Positions 18,119 to 28,244 of a DNA stretch of 64,000 nucleotides are shown here, one piece after another. The first letter of the stretch is position 1, and each line of letters starts with the position of its first letter. The translations under genes were made by a program, and so were the position numbers. The notes below the pieces were generated by a model. That model made no database searches. It was not told where the DNA came from and saw only the letters and a program-made list of their open reading frames with translations. Location of the stretch: the NCBI GenBank assembly GCA_964521865.1, contig CAZFTJ010000024.1, positions 1 to 64,000 of the forward strand, written 5' to 3'. Origin of the DNA: CAYSRJ01 sp964521865. GTDB taxonomy: Bacteria > Spirochaetota > B62-G9 > DRHN01.

Positions 18119-19359
18119 CTATAATCTCAATCTTTCTCGAAGGCGCCGATGGACCACGGCACTGTTCTTGTCCGCTCTTTCATACAGCCCGTATCTGGCA
18201 TACAGCACTCCGAGCTTATTAATCGATTTCGGACTCTCGTTTGTTTTCTTTATCTCTTCCTGTATCTTCGCAAGTTTCTGGTAAATTTCCCTGTCAATGA
18301 AGCCGATCATCTCCCGGAGATAGTCGTTCAGTATTTGCTCTTTGGGGGGTGCTTTGACGTCATAAACGCCGCCGCTCTCCGGTTGTCGTCCCATGTGGTC
18401 GCGTTTCGATCATACAGCCGTATTGTCTCTGTATACATATCTGTATAGTGATTACCTTCATACGTAAACTCGATCGAAATTTCCGCAGATGCCTTGGTAC
18501 TCTCAGTTATCTCGAGCACCTTCTCCGTAAACAGCGTGTTCAGCTCAATTATCACCTCTTCACCTGCTTCAAGCGCATAAGGTGTTTTGCATACCTTCGG
18601 GTTATCCATGTACTGTTAAACAAACAGGCTCACCGAAATATCCGTTATCCGTATGCCTGCCTTATTACGGAGGACCGCTCTGCCCACAGGGTGATCATCG
18701 TAGTACTTGAAAAATACGGGAAAGATTTCCTCAAACTCGACATCCGTTATCTCAAGGTATTGAGAGCCGCTTTCAGGCGGTGCAGGCCGTAATGGCACCT
18801 CTTCTCTTTTTTTTTCTTTTTTTCCGGATTTGAAGTGATACGCGGTGCCAAGTGAGATGCCGATACCGTTATACAGGCCGAGATAGTTCATGTACGACCC
18901 TTCCAATCCGATACTTATGGAGGGAGCTACCAGGAAACGGATTCCTGCTCCTGCGGCGATAAAGGGATGGCCGTCTTTCGGCCCGGTTTTATCGTTCATA
19001 AAACTGTAGAAATACCCGCCTGAAGTGCATCCTTTAAAAAACAGCCTTTTGCTTATATCGCAATGGACCCCCGCCCCCGTCCCCACGGAAAGCGCGGGCA
19101 GTGAGGTTTCGAAGGCAACAGGCATCAGTGCATAGCCGAGGCTTCCGCTGATATAAAATAACGGCCTTGAGGGAATGCGGTATTCGCCGGAAATACCCAC
19201 ACTGCCTCCCAGGTTGAAAAAATCAGCATCTTTGCCTATCGGTACACTGAGTCCAGGTGTAAGATTCAGGGAAAAATACAATGGTGTACTGTACCCGCTA
19301 CATACATATACAGAAGCAAACATGAAAATAAAAATAAGCAGCGTAATACTTCTTTTCAT
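18119..19359 (-). pseudogene. Decayed barrel/transglutaminase/TPR-type surface protein gene
   Basis: Three fragments read as one ancestral gene. The first (19359-18616) encodes a signal peptide and a porin-like beta-barrel segment (about 190 residues), then the start of a second domain. It ends with TAA at 18618-18616; the same frame continues directly (QYMDNPK...) to 18328, so a nonsense change, perhaps Lys to stop, interrupts it. That second stretch ends by frameshift at a six-C tract (18349-18344), where another frame supplies a different region: YLREMIGFIDREIY and the TPR-like KLGVLYARYGLYERA, ending abruptly at 18119. From memory, related spirochaetal proteins carry a transglutaminase-like core between these parts; here it seems deleted. 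The start is the ATG at 19359, with AAGG about eleven bases upstream. Stop and frame breaks are seen; the family comparison is recollection. Confidence 0.7.
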
Positions 19360-19440
19360 TTTTTCCTTCCCCTTGTAAGAGAGCAGAAAAAACTCCATTA
19401 ATAATACAGTCATGAAAATAAATCAAAAAAATCGACCTTT

Positions 19441-19470
19441 TGCCTATTACTATAAACTGTACCATAGGCA
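19441..19470. promoter_or_regulatory. Inverted repeat in a divergent promoter region
   Basis: TGCCTAT (19441-19447) and ATAGGCA (19464-19470) are perfect 7-base inverted repeats 16 bases apart, lying between the divergent pseudogene and DUF2807-like gene in an AT-rich stretch. It could be a regulator site for either gene. No regulator gene is adjacent. Confidence 0.3.
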
Positions 19471-19612
19471 TAACTATTTGCAATAAGCTATATTTTGTTT
19501 TAACTTTCATTTCTGCCGTCATGACCGCGATTGTAATTGAGTGCAGAAAGGGCGTGCCGTTTTATTTGACATATATCGATGCAAAATTTATCATTAAAAG
19601 AAGGATACAACC

Positions 19613-20329
19613 ATGCACACGACAAAAAATACTTCAACCTTCGCGGTATTCAATCTGTCGCTGTATATCCTCCTTAGCATACCTGGCATTCTTGCGGGCC
19701 AAGAATCCGAAAAAAGGGAGGTCTCTTCATTTGATTCGATACACGTCACCGGACCGATCGTCCTGTATCTTGAAAAGGGAAACAGGGAGAGCGTAACCGT
19801 TAAGGTTGAAAATATCGGACCGGAAAAAATAGTTACGGAAACAGACGGGCTCACCCTGAGGGTGCGCCCGCAGTCCGGCATATTCAGCGAAGAGGCAGGC
19901 GCGCAGGTAATCGTAACCTTCAAGGAGCTTCGTCAAATACGGGCAGGAAATGCTGCCGAAGTGATAGGGAAGAGTATCATTCAGGGCGATAAAATCGAAA
20001 TCAACGTCAATACGAATGCGAAGGCGAAACTCGAGGTAAAGGCAAATTTACTAGAAATAAAAATGACGAGTGCCGGAGAGCTCGATATTTCGGGCACAAC
20101 CGGGTCCCAGGAGGCAACCATCAATACCGGTTCGCATCTGAACGCCTTTAATCTGACCTGCGTTAACCTCTATATCAAAATCAATACAACCGCTGTCGGA
20201 AATGTCCGTGTAAAAGGGTTGATTGATGCCGATGTCGGTACCAAAGGCATCCTGCGCTACAAGGGAAATCCCGAAAAGGAGAGAATTCAAAAGAGTTTCG
20301 GCGGCACGGCAACCAAGCTCCTCGACTAA
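19613..20329 (+). CDS. Secreted DUF2807 (head-GIN domain) protein
   Basis: A 238-residue exported protein. The N-terminus (hydrophobic from about residue 11 to 28, ending ILAGQ) is a signal peptide. The rest is the repetitive beta-helix of the DUF2807/GIN family: FDSIHVTGPIVLYLEKG at the start of the domain, short strands rich in Gly, Asn, Thr and Ala (INVNTNAKAKLEV, MTSAGELDISGTTGSQEAT), and a C-terminal VKGLIDADVGTKGILRYKGNP. Such proteins are predicted cell-surface or periplasmic beta-helices of unknown role. The start has AGAAGGA seven bases upstream. It is divergent from the pseudogene and convergent with the EamA gene. Confidence 0.8.
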   Translation: MHTTKNTSTFAVFNLSLYILLSIPGILAGQESEKREVSSFDSIHVTGPIVLYLEKGNRESVTVKVENIGPEKIVTETDGLTLRVRPQSGIFSEEAGAQVIVTFKELRQIRAGNAAEVIGKSIIQGDKIEINVNTNAKAKLEVKANLLEIKMTSAGELDISGTTGSQEATINTGSHLNAFNLTCVNLYIKINTTAVGNVRVKGLIDADVGTKGILRYKGNPEKERIQKSFGGTATKLLD

Positions 20330-20496
20330 AAGCAAGCGATTCAGTATCGTGTATACCTGCATGAGCCGCCGGTACGCGGCCTGACCGTGCCTCAGTCGGG
20401 ATCGTATCGGCGTCTCTATTTTGAAAAAGAACCGGAGGGTCCGCTCAAAGATTATCAGGCTGACATTTTTCTGCAAATGATGCGTTGCGACCGATC

Positions 20497-21339
20497 TTAC
20501 CTGTCTGTCTCCTTATTTCTCACTCGTGCTATATACACCCCGCGCGAGACAACAGCAACGACAACGAGCACACCGCCGACAAACGCCCAGCGCCCCGGCG
20601 CCTCTCCGATAAACAGGTACACCCACACCGGATTCAGTATGGGCTCAATGGTAAATATGAGCATGGCGTCGATGGCCCGCACCTTCTTTATGGCATACGA
20701 GTAGAGCACATACGAGAAGCCGAGCTGAAATACGCCGAGAGCGCAGAGAGCAAGCCAGTCGTACAGACCTGGCCGGCCGGAGAGCATAAAGGGAAAGGTT
20801 ATAAAGACGGTAACCACATTACCCAATAAGGCCGTTTCAACGGGGGATGTGTCCTTCTGCTTTCGTAAAAACAGACCGAGCCATGCCATGGCAAAGCCCG
20901 CCAGAAGCGCGAGGACATTACCGAGGTATCCTCCCGGTGTGAGGTCATCCAGAAAGAAGAGAACTATACCGCAGAGTACAACCGCAACAGCAGCTGCATC
21001 GAACCAGTGGATCTTCTCCTTTAGAAAACGACTGCTGAACATCGCCACGTATATCGGGGCGGTGTACTGCAGAATTATCGCATTGGCTGCAGTGGTGAGC
21101 TTCGTTGCCGAGACGAAGAAAATCACCGTTGCCGCGTAGCTGACAGCACCACCCATCTGCGGCAAAGAGAGGTGAAAATGAGGCTTTCTGACAACCGCCA
21201 TGACGATCACCGCGGAAATCGCGCTTCTTATGCCCGCAATTGCGAGAGGGTTCCAGGCAACAAACTTGATTAAAAGACCCCCGCTGCTCCACAACACCGC
21301 GGCGGAAACGAGGGATGCGATGGCTGCCGTAAAGCTCAT
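20497..21339 (-). CDS. EamA-family (drug/metabolite) transporter
   Basis: A 280-residue inner-membrane protein with ten predicted helices in two EamA repeats. Typical signatures are LLIKFVAWNPLAIAGIRSAI in the first repeat, LQYTAPIYVAMFSSRFLKEK at the end of that repeat, and FTIEPILNPVWVYLFIGE with a second GE-type loop near the C-terminus. Members export or exchange metabolites such as amino acids or nucleotide sugars; the substrate cannot be told. The start has AGGAAAG upstream. It lies between the DUF2807-like gene and tRNA-Cys with no functional partner. Confidence 0.9.
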   Translation of the reverse strand: MSFTAAIASLVSAAVLWSSGGLLIKFVAWNPLAIAGIRSAISAVIVMAVVRKPHFHLSLPQMGGAVSYAATVIFFVSATKLTTAANAIILQYTAPIYVAMFSSRFLKEKIHWFDAAAVAVVLCGIVLFFLDDLTPGGYLGNVLALLAGFAMAWLGLFLRKQKDTSPVETALLGNVVTVFITFPFMLSGRPGLYDWLALCALGVFQLGFSYVLYSYAIKKVRAIDAMLIFTIEPILNPVWVYLFIGEAPGRWAFVGGVLVVVAVVSRGVYIARVRNKETDR

Positions 21340-21405
21340 TTTCGCTTTCCTAAGGACTTCTATATATCAGGGAAAAGACATTCTTCGCAGGGGGCAAAAA
21401 AAATG

Positions 21406-21477
21406 AGGCGGCAGTCGGACTCGAACCGACGTGTAACGGTTTTGCAGACCGTCGCCTTACCACTTGGCTATGCCGCC
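21406..21477 (-). tRNA. tRNA-Cys (GCA)
   Basis: On the minus strand the acceptor GGCGGCA pairs with TGCCGCC, the D-arm reads AGCCAAGTGGTAAGGC, the anticodon loop CTGCAAA gives GCA, and the T-arm contains GGTTCGAGTCC. Discriminator base U is the identity element expected for tRNA-Cys. CCA is not encoded. Confidence 0.95.
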
Positions 21478-21703
21478 GTATACAATGAAGAATAGTAATC
21501 TGATTCAACAATGTCAATACAATTTCCGTACTGAAAGCTCAATAGAACACGAATACTGCACCAGCACCAATGACGGGGGATGGAGCATGAAGCACAACCG
21601 GAGTCCCGCTCCAATAGTAAAGAACCTTTTAAATCTCCCGATAATCAAAAAGATAGGTACGTGAACGTATCAATCGTGCAATGTCCGAAGGACATATACA
21701 GTT

Positions 21704-24226
21704 TTGAATGCTGAAAACCAACATATAAAAGGTCGTCTTGAAGAGCTTATCAATATCAGGGACATTCCGTCTCTTCCGGAAGCTGCGAAGATTGCTATTT
21801 CAAAAACGCTCTCGCTGGACAAGTCGGCGGACGATATAGCGGAAATTATCAAACAGAGCCCGCCTCTTGCACTCAAGATTCTGAAGCTCGCAAACTCATC
21901 ATACTATTCGGGCGGATCACAGCTCACAAAAATAAAAGAAGCGGTTGTGCTTCTGGGATACAAGACGGTTAAAAGTCTTATACTGAGTATTGCGATCAAG
22001 GATACTTTCAACGAAAAACAATCAAGATGGTTTCACTACAAATCATACTGGCTTCACTCCATTGCAACTGCATTCATCGCACAGGAGATTGCTAAGACCC
22101 TCTCAATTGAATCGGAGGAGGAGATATATTCTGCAGGCCTTCTGCACGATATAGGAAAGGTTGTCTTCCTCATTTCAGACGCCCAGACGTACAGGAAAGC
22201 AGTGTCGCTCATCGAGGAAAAGCATTACTCCTTTATAAAAGCCGAGCTGGAGCTGTTTGATTTTGACCATGCCGACGTTTCGACATTTTTATTCCGTTAC
22301 TGGGAGCTTCCGCCGTCCCTCATCAAACCGGTCGACAATCACCATCGCAGCACCGAATATCTTATATCAAAGAATGACAGGGCCTCTTTTATCTTGAAGA
22401 TAGCAAACGAGCTCGCCCATTTGAGCGGATTCACCAGTCATCCGGGAGAGCCGCCCTATAAAACGAGCAACGTACTCATCGATCGGCTGGGCATTGGCAA
22501 GGAGGATCTGGACAGCATCCTCTCTAAACTGAGGGCCTACCTTGAAACAATCTCCGTCGCCCTTAATATTCCAAAAACAGACGTAAAGGGGTATTTCCAG
22601 GTACTCTCTTCGGCAAATGAAGAGCTCGGAAAAATGTTCATCAGCAATCAGCGGATGGTGGATGAAATTACCAGAAAAAAGGAGGAGCTCAAAGGACTTC
22701 ACAATCTCTCGAACCTTTTTTTGAGCGAGAAAAAAATTGAAACCGCTACGAGAAATACAGTTGTTTTCTTTATTAAACAATTCCGTTTCGATTCAGTGCT
22801 CATGGAGGTGTACCTGAGTGGGGAGAAATCGATTCTCTGCACCGGTTTTCTGCCCACTATGATAAAGGAGAAGGAAAGACCCGTACAGACAGCCGACATA
22901 GAGCTGAACGACTGCGTCATTAGCAGGGGCGGTGTTGCGTATGACCGAAACTCTTTCATTTGCCCCGTATACGACGGGGATAGGAAGGAAATCGGGAAGA
23001 TTGTCATAAAAGACAGCACGGCAGTCCCCGAGGAAGATCTGAAGCCGTTCATCGATCAGGTTGCCCTCGGGCTCACCAACACACGACTTCACACTCTGAA
23101 CAGGATCAAGACAGAAAAGCTGAACATCGCCCTTCAGCAGTTGCATGATGAATATGAGAAGAGAGAACAGCTGTCAAAACTCAATGAGCTGATACTCGAC
23201 ACGTCTCCCATCGGTATAGTCATTACAGACAAAGATGGAAATATCATCCACGCCAACCCCGAATCAGAACATATACTCGATGAGCCCCTTTCGGGAAAAA
23301 ATATCGCTTCTCTAAAACTACTCGCCGATAAAAAAGAAGGAAAAAAACTTGCAGCGCTCATCGGAAAAACGGGCGATGTTGAAATGACAATCGAAAACGA
23401 TGACCGCAGAATCCATCTTATGATTCAATCCGTTCCGATTAAAAATTCCCCGCACACCCTTCTTTTGATCACCGACATAACCGAAAGAAAAGAAAACGAG
23501 AAACGGCAGCTTCAGAGCGAAAAAATGGTCACACTCGGGGAGCTCTCAGCAGGAATCGCACACAACCTCAGGAGCCCGCTCGCCGTAATCAAGGGTATCC
23601 CCGAGCTCATCCTTTCAGATATCGAGAGCGGCACCCTGAAACCGATAAGGATAACGGGCGGGAAGGAAACAGAAGACACCGAACTTGCTGATAATATGCA
23701 CCTCGTTCAAAAAAGCATGGAAAAAACATTCGCCATCATAGACAGTATTATGGAGTTTGCAAAAAAAGAAACGGCACGGTTCGAGGAGGTGCACATCTCC
23801 CATGTACTGGATGATGTGTTCCTGCTTCTCGAGCACAGGATACACGGAAAAGACATTTCCTTTAAAAACAGTACGCATGGCTGCGCTGTCTTCGCCAATA
23901 AAAACATGCTCATTCAAATATTCGTCAATCTTTTCAACAATGCACTCGATGCCGTGGGAGACAGGGGCAGTATCGAAGCAAAGTGCATGCATGAAAAGGG
24001 GAAGGTGATCATCCATTTCATTGATGACGGCAGAGGTATAAAGGAGGAAAATCTGGAAAAGGTGTTTGAACCCTTTTTCTCGACATCGGGAAAGGCAAAC
24101 GGAACAGGTCTGGGGCTCAGCGTTACGCAGAGAATGGTTATTTTACACGGCGGTTCGATCAAGGCCCTGCAGAGAAAAGGCGGAGGAACCGTTTTTGAAA
24201 TTATATTTCCGGAGAGGAGCGTGTAA
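21704..24226 (+). CDS. HDOD-GAF-PAS histidine kinase
   Basis: An 840-residue cytoplasmic hybrid sensor. Domain order: HDOD (about residues 10-215, IPSLPEAAKIAISKTLSLDK and LHDIGKVVF), a helical linker, a GAF-like domain (about 330-450), a PAS domain (about 490-590), then a HisKA dimerisation helix with phospho-acceptor His620 in SAGIAHNLRSPL, and a full HATPase (NLFNNALDAVG, DDGRGI, GTGLGLSV). HDOD domains are signalling modules in stress, motility and development control. I keep the TTG start at 21704: there is no early in-frame ATG and GAAGGA lies upstream. The REC-kinase gene begins two bases after the stop, so the pair is one circuit. The signal is unknown. Confidence 0.88.
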   Translation: MNAENQHIKGRLEELINIRDIPSLPEAAKIAISKTLSLDKSADDIAEIIKQSPPLALKILKLANSSYYSGGSQLTKIKEAVVLLGYKTVKSLILSIAIKDTFNEKQSRWFHYKSYWLHSIATAFIAQEIAKTLSIESEEEIYSAGLLHDIGKVVFLISDAQTYRKAVSLIEEKHYSFIKAELELFDFDHADVSTFLFRYWELPPSLIKPVDNHHRSTEYLISKNDRASFILKIANELAHLSGFTSHPGEPPYKTSNVLIDRLGIGKEDLDSILSKLRAYLETISVALNIPKTDVKGYFQVLSSANEELGKMFISNQRMVDEITRKKEELKGLHNLSNLFLSEKKIETATRNTVVFFIKQFRFDSVLMEVYLSGEKSILCTGFLPTMIKEKERPVQTADIELNDCVISRGGVAYDRNSFICPVYDGDRKEIGKIVIKDSTAVPEEDLKPFIDQVALGLTNTRLHTLNRIKTEKLNIALQQLHDEYEKREQLSKLNELILDTSPIGIVITDKDGNIIHANPESEHILDEPLSGKNIASLKLLADKKEGKKLAALIGKTGDVEMTIENDDRRIHLMIQSVPIKNSPHTLLLITDITERKENEKRQLQSEKMVTLGELSAGIAHNLRSPLAVIKGIPELILSDIESGTLKPIRITGGKETEDTELADNMHLVQKSMEKTFAIIDSIMEFAKKETARFEEVHISHVLDDVFLLLEHRIHGKDISFKNSTHGCAVFANKNMLIQIFVNLFNNALDAVGDRGSIEAKCMHEKGKVIIHFIDDGRGIKEENLEKVFEPFFSTSGKANGTGLGLSVTQRMVILHGGSIKALQRKGGGTVFEIIFPERSV

Positions 24227-24228
24227 GC

Positions 24229-25317
24229 ATGGCGAACGTACTCATTATTGAGGATGAAGACCTGTACCGCGATTTCCTTCAAAAGATCATCTCAAACCGG
24301 TACTCCTGCGACACTGCAAAACACGGTGAAGAGGCAAAAACACTTCTCAGCACAAACAGCTATGATATCGTGCTCTACGACCTGCGTCTCCCAGGCATAG
24401 CGGGAAAAGATCTCATCCATTTCGTGAAAACAGAAATCGATCCGGACATTGTCAATATCGTGATAACCGGATATGAAGAAGACTGGTCGCCGGTGGAGGC
24501 GACTGAAGAGAACATCTTCTTTTATCTGAAGAAAGGCAACTTCCACCCTGCAGACCTTCTCAAAATAATCGACAGCGCCCTGCAGCTCCGGAACTTCAGG
24601 CTCAACGAACGGGATTATATCAAAGAGCTTATCGCATCGGAAAAGATTGTAACGGCAGGCAAGCTCGCAACGGGCATTGCGCACGAAATAAACAATCCTC
24701 TTCAGAGCATGGTTCTCATAATAGAGCTTCTTAAAAACAAGGTTTCCTCCCTGCGCAATGCAGACGACCTCCTTGGAGATCTGTCTCTCATGGAAAGAGG
24801 AATCGAGAGGATACAGGGGGTGGTGCAGCAGCTCATAGAGCTGTACAGAATCGATACAAACCCGACAAGCGTCGGGTATCTCGACGAAATCATCAAAAAA
24901 GCCATATCCTTCCTCAACCCGATAGCCAGAGAGCAGAACACCCGTGTACGCTGTGATTGCCCCGAAGGAGATACATTGATTGTTACGGTTGAAAACCAGT
25001 TTTTCTACATCCTCATAAATACATGCCTCTCATTCCTCGATTTCCATCATGAAAGCATAACCATATCACCGCAAAGTGCGGATAATCACGCAACAGTATG
25101 CATCAGGGCGTTGCGAAAAGGGCCTGAAGCAGACTCCGAAAAGCCCCCATACCTGCCTCACATCAAACAGAGTTTCGGTCTGGATCATCTGCTCAAGCAG
25201 TTTGATGGAAAAATCGACAGCACTCAAAGCGAGTCGGAGGACATCGCAACAATCACCATCCCCGCTGTTGATCAATCTGAAAAAGAATGGATAATCGGGC
25301 TCGATGATCAGCACTAG
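24229..25317 (+). CDS. Receiver domain fused to a degenerate histidine kinase
   Basis: A 362-residue protein: a receiver domain (residues 1-120, acidic EDED pocket, phospho-acceptor Asp51 in LYDLRLPG), a coiled linker, a HisKA helix with His152 in GIAHEINNPLQS, and a C-terminal region where an ATPase domain should be. That region keeps the fold size but lacks clear N, G1 and G2 boxes (no DxGxG or GTGLGL), so autokinase activity is doubtful. It may accept phosphate from the HDOD kinase on Asp51 and pass it to His152 as a phosphotransfer protein. It starts two bases after the upstream stop codon, indicating translational coupling. REC plus HisKA is certain by motif; loss of catalysis is inference. 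Confidence 0.82.
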   Translation: MANVLIIEDEDLYRDFLQKIISNRYSCDTAKHGEEAKTLLSTNSYDIVLYDLRLPGIAGKDLIHFVKTEIDPDIVNIVITGYEEDWSPVEATEENIFFYLKKGNFHPADLLKIIDSALQLRNFRLNERDYIKELIASEKIVTAGKLATGIAHEINNPLQSMVLIIELLKNKVSSLRNADDLLGDLSLMERGIERIQGVVQQLIELYRIDTNPTSVGYLDEIIKKAISFLNPIAREQNTRVRCDCPEGDTLIVTVENQFFYILINTCLSFLDFHHESITISPQSADNHATVCIRALRKGPEADSEKPPYLPHIKQSFGLDHLLKQFDGKIDSTQSESEDIATITIPAVDQSEKEWIIGLDDQH

Positions 25318-25347
25318 AGGAGTCGTCCGCTGTTCAGCCGCAGGCTA

Positions 25348-28197
25348 TCAGGCACCCAATCCTGCCCGTTCGGCAACCGCCAGGTGAGAACGGAGGTACT
25401 TCCCCGTATGTGAATCTTCCATGCCCGCTATCTCTTCCGGGCTCCCCTGCGCAATGATCCGCCCGCCGTCATCACCGCCTTCCGGACCGAGATCGATGAT
25501 ATAATCTGCGTTTTTGACAACGTCGAGATTGTGCTCGATCACCACCACGGTATTTCCGCCGTCGACGAATCTCTGCAGCACTGCCAGCAGTTTCTTCACA
25601 TCGTCGAAGTGAAGGCCGGATGTCGGTTCGTCGAGAATGTAGAAGGTCCTGCCGGTGCTGCGTTTGGAAAGCTCCGACGACAGCTTCACGCGCTGGGCTT
25701 CACCGCCGGAGAGCGTCGTTGCCGGCTGCCCGAGATGGATGTACCCGAGCCCCACTTCCCGGAGAGTTTTGAGCTTTCTCTTGATCTGCGGAATGCTTTT
25801 GAAGAAATCATACGCTTCATCAACCGTCATGTTGAGAATATCGTTGATATTCTTTCTCCGGTACTTCACCTCCAGAGTCTCTCTACTGTACCGCATGCCC
25901 TTGCACACGTCGCATGTCACATAGATGTCGGGCAGAAAATTCATCTCGATCCGTATCGTTCCCTGGCCCTGACAGTGCTCGCACCTGCCGCCCTCCACAT
26001 TGAATGAAAACCGTCCCGGCTGATACCCGCGCATCTTCGATTCGGGAAGAGATGAAAAAAGCTCCCTGATCGGCGTGAAGACGCTGGTATAGGTGGCTGG
26101 ATTACTCCTCGGCGTACGGCCGATCGGGGACTGATCGATGTCGATCACCTTGTCCAGATGCCCGACGCCTTCGATGCCGTCGTAATCACCCTCCGACCGC
26201 GCCGTTTTATACAACCTGTTCGCAAGCACAGGATAGAGCAGATCGTTTACCAGACTCGACTTTCCCGATCCCGACACACCGGTTACGGCAATGAATGTAC
26301 CGAGAGGAAATGATACGTCTATACTTTTAAGGTTGTGCTCACGTGCACCTCGCAGCGTGAGAAAATTGCCGTTTCCCTCCCGCCGCCGTAACGGGTAGGG
26401 TATAACGATCTCCCGGTTGAGGTATCGACCGGTCAGGGAAGCCGGGTTCCTGCGTATATCTTCAGGCGTGCCCTGGGCAACCACCTTCCCGCCGTGCTCG
26501 CCCGCACCCGGACCGAGGTCAAGGATGTGATCTGCGTTCAAAATCGTCTGCTCATCATGCTCCACCACGATGAGGGTGTTGCCGATATCCCTGAGGTGAA
26601 ACAGGGTGTCCAGAAGCCTCCTGTTGTCCCGCTGGTGAAGACCGATTGTCGGCTCATCGAGGATGTACAGTACCCCGACGAGTCCCGAGCCTATCTGTGT
26701 TGCAAGACGTATCCTCTGAGATTCACCCCCCGATAAAGTCTCCGCCTTCCTGTCGAGCGAGAGGTAACCGACGCCCACGTTCTTTAAAAATCCCAACCGT
26801 GCCCTGATCTCCTTGATAATCGTACGGGAAATTACTTCTTCCCGCTGGGTAAATGAAAGCGATTCGAAAAATTCCAATTCCCTGTCAATTGTCATTCCGG
26901 TAATATCGATAATCGACCTGTCCATGATCTTGACGGCAAGGCTCTCTTTTTTGAGCCGCCTCCCCCCGCATACGGGACAGGGGATTTCGGTCATAAAACC
27001 CTCCATCCACTCCCGGATGCCTTCGGATTTGGTTTCCCTGTACCGGCGCTCCAGATTCCGTACAATGCCCTCGAACTTTCCCGTGTACTCCCATCGACCC
27101 CTGCCGTCCAGGTGATTGTGCACGAAATGAAGCTCTTCGTTGGTACCGTAGAGGAGCTTACTGAACACGCCTTGCGGCATCTTCTCGATAGGGACGTCCG
27201 TTGTCAGTCCGAAGCGTCTGGCGAACGCGTTGAAGGAGGTGCGCGCCCAGCTCGACCTCGGCTGAAAGGTAAGTATGGCCCCCTCATCGAAGGAGAGAGA
27301 TTTATCGGGAATGATGAGATCGGGATTGAACTCGAGCTTCAGCCCCAGGCCCATGCACTCGGGACAGGCACCGTAGGGACTGTTGAAAGAAAACAGCCGG
27401 GGCTGTATCTCGGGATAGCTTATGCCGCAGTACACGCAGGCGAGTTTTTTGGAGAAGAGCTCCTCTTCACCGTTTTCCCGCATGACGCCGACGAGGTCCT
27501 CTGTCAGACTCTCCGCGGTTTCAATAGACTCCGCAATCCTTCTGCGGTTTTTCTTCTTCAGCTCGACTCTGTCGACTATGACATCTATACTGTGCCGCTT
27601 CTGCTTGTCGAGAATCGTATTCAGCGCCTCCTCCACCCGTATGATCTCCCCGTCGACACGCACTCTGACAAATCCGCTACGTGCGATGTCCTCGAATACT
27701 TTTTTGAACTCACCCTTCCTTCCCCTGACCAACGGTGCGAAAACAATGAGTTTTTCACCTTCGTTGAAGCTCATAACCCTGTCTACTATCTGGTCGACGG
27801 TCTGACTCTGAATTTTTCTCCCGCAGTTGTAGCAGAATGGAGTCCCGACCCGCGCGAAGAGAAGCCTGAGATAGTCGTATATTTCCGTTATTGTGCCGAC
27901 TGTGGAGCGGGGGTTTCTCTGCGTGGTTCTCTGCTCTATGCTGATGGCAGGCGAGAGTCCCTCGATATAATCGACATCGGGCTTTTCCATGAGACCGAGA
28001 AACTGCCTGGCGTACGCCGAGAGAGACTCCACGTATCTGCGCTGGCCTTCGGCGTATATCGTATCGAAGGCAAGAGAGGACTTTCCCGAGCCTGAAAGAC
28101 CCGTTATCACGATGAGCCGGTCCCTCGGAAGCTCCACATCGATTGACTTGAGATTATGCGCGCGTGCGCCTTTAATGACAATGCTGTTTTGTCCCAT
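25348..28197 (-). CDS. uvrA: Excinuclease ABC subunit A
   Basis: A 949-residue DNA-damage recognition ATPase of nucleotide excision repair. Both ABC modules are complete: Walker A GLSGSGKSSL and GVSGSGKSSL, signature LSGGESQRIRLA and LSGGEAQRVKL, Walker B ILDEPTIGLH and ILDEPTSGLH. Zinc sites are visible as CVYCG with CPECMG, CPVCGG with its partner, and CEHCQGQG with CDVCKG. The family start IVIKGARAHNLKSI aligns with the ATG at 28197. An upstream ATG at 28248 overlaps the lptG stop (ATGA) and would add 17 residues; it could be used through translational coupling, though it lacks a ribosome-binding site. It is the last gene of lptF-lptG-uvrA. Confidence 0.96.
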   Translation of the reverse strand: MGQNSIVIKGARAHNLKSIDVELPRDRLIVITGLSGSGKSSLAFDTIYAEGQRRYVESLSAYARQFLGLMEKPDVDYIEGLSPAISIEQRTTQRNPRSTVGTITEIYDYLRLLFARVGTPFCYNCGRKIQSQTVDQIVDRVMSFNEGEKLIVFAPLVRGRKGEFKKVFEDIARSGFVRVRVDGEIIRVEEALNTILDKQKRHSIDVIVDRVELKKKNRRRIAESIETAESLTEDLVGVMRENGEEELFSKKLACVYCGISYPEIQPRLFSFNSPYGACPECMGLGLKLEFNPDLIIPDKSLSFDEGAILTFQPRSSWARTSFNAFARRFGLTTDVPIEKMPQGVFSKLLYGTNEELHFVHNHLDGRGRWEYTGKFEGIVRNLERRYRETKSEGIREWMEGFMTEIPCPVCGGRRLKKESLAVKIMDRSIIDITGMTIDRELEFFESLSFTQREEVISRTIIKEIRARLGFLKNVGVGYLSLDRKAETLSGGESQRIRLATQIGSGLVGVLYILDEPTIGLHQRDNRRLLDTLFHLRDIGNTLIVVEHDEQTILNADHILDLGPGAGEHGGKVVAQGTPEDIRRNPASLTGRYLNREIVIPYPLRRREGNGNFLTLRGAREHNLKSIDVSFPLGTFIAVTGVSGSGKSSLVNDLLYPVLANRLYKTARSEGDYDGIEGVGHLDKVIDIDQSPIGRTPRSNPATYTSVFTPIRELFSSLPESKMRGYQPGRFSFNVEGGRCEHCQGQGTIRIEMNFLPDIYVTCDVCKGMRYSRETLEVKYRRKNINDILNMTVDEAYDFFKSIPQIKRKLKTLREVGLGYIHLGQPATTLSGGEAQRVKLSSELSKRSTGRTFYILDEPTSGLHFDDVKKLLAVLQRFVDGGNTVVVIEHNLDVVKNADYIIDLGPEGGDDGGRIIAQGSPEEIAGMEDSHTGKYLRSHLAVAERAGLGA

Positions 28198-28244
28198 ATA
28201 TTCCGTAACCTGCCGTTGAGCACCGGCGGCCGCACGCCTGATAC

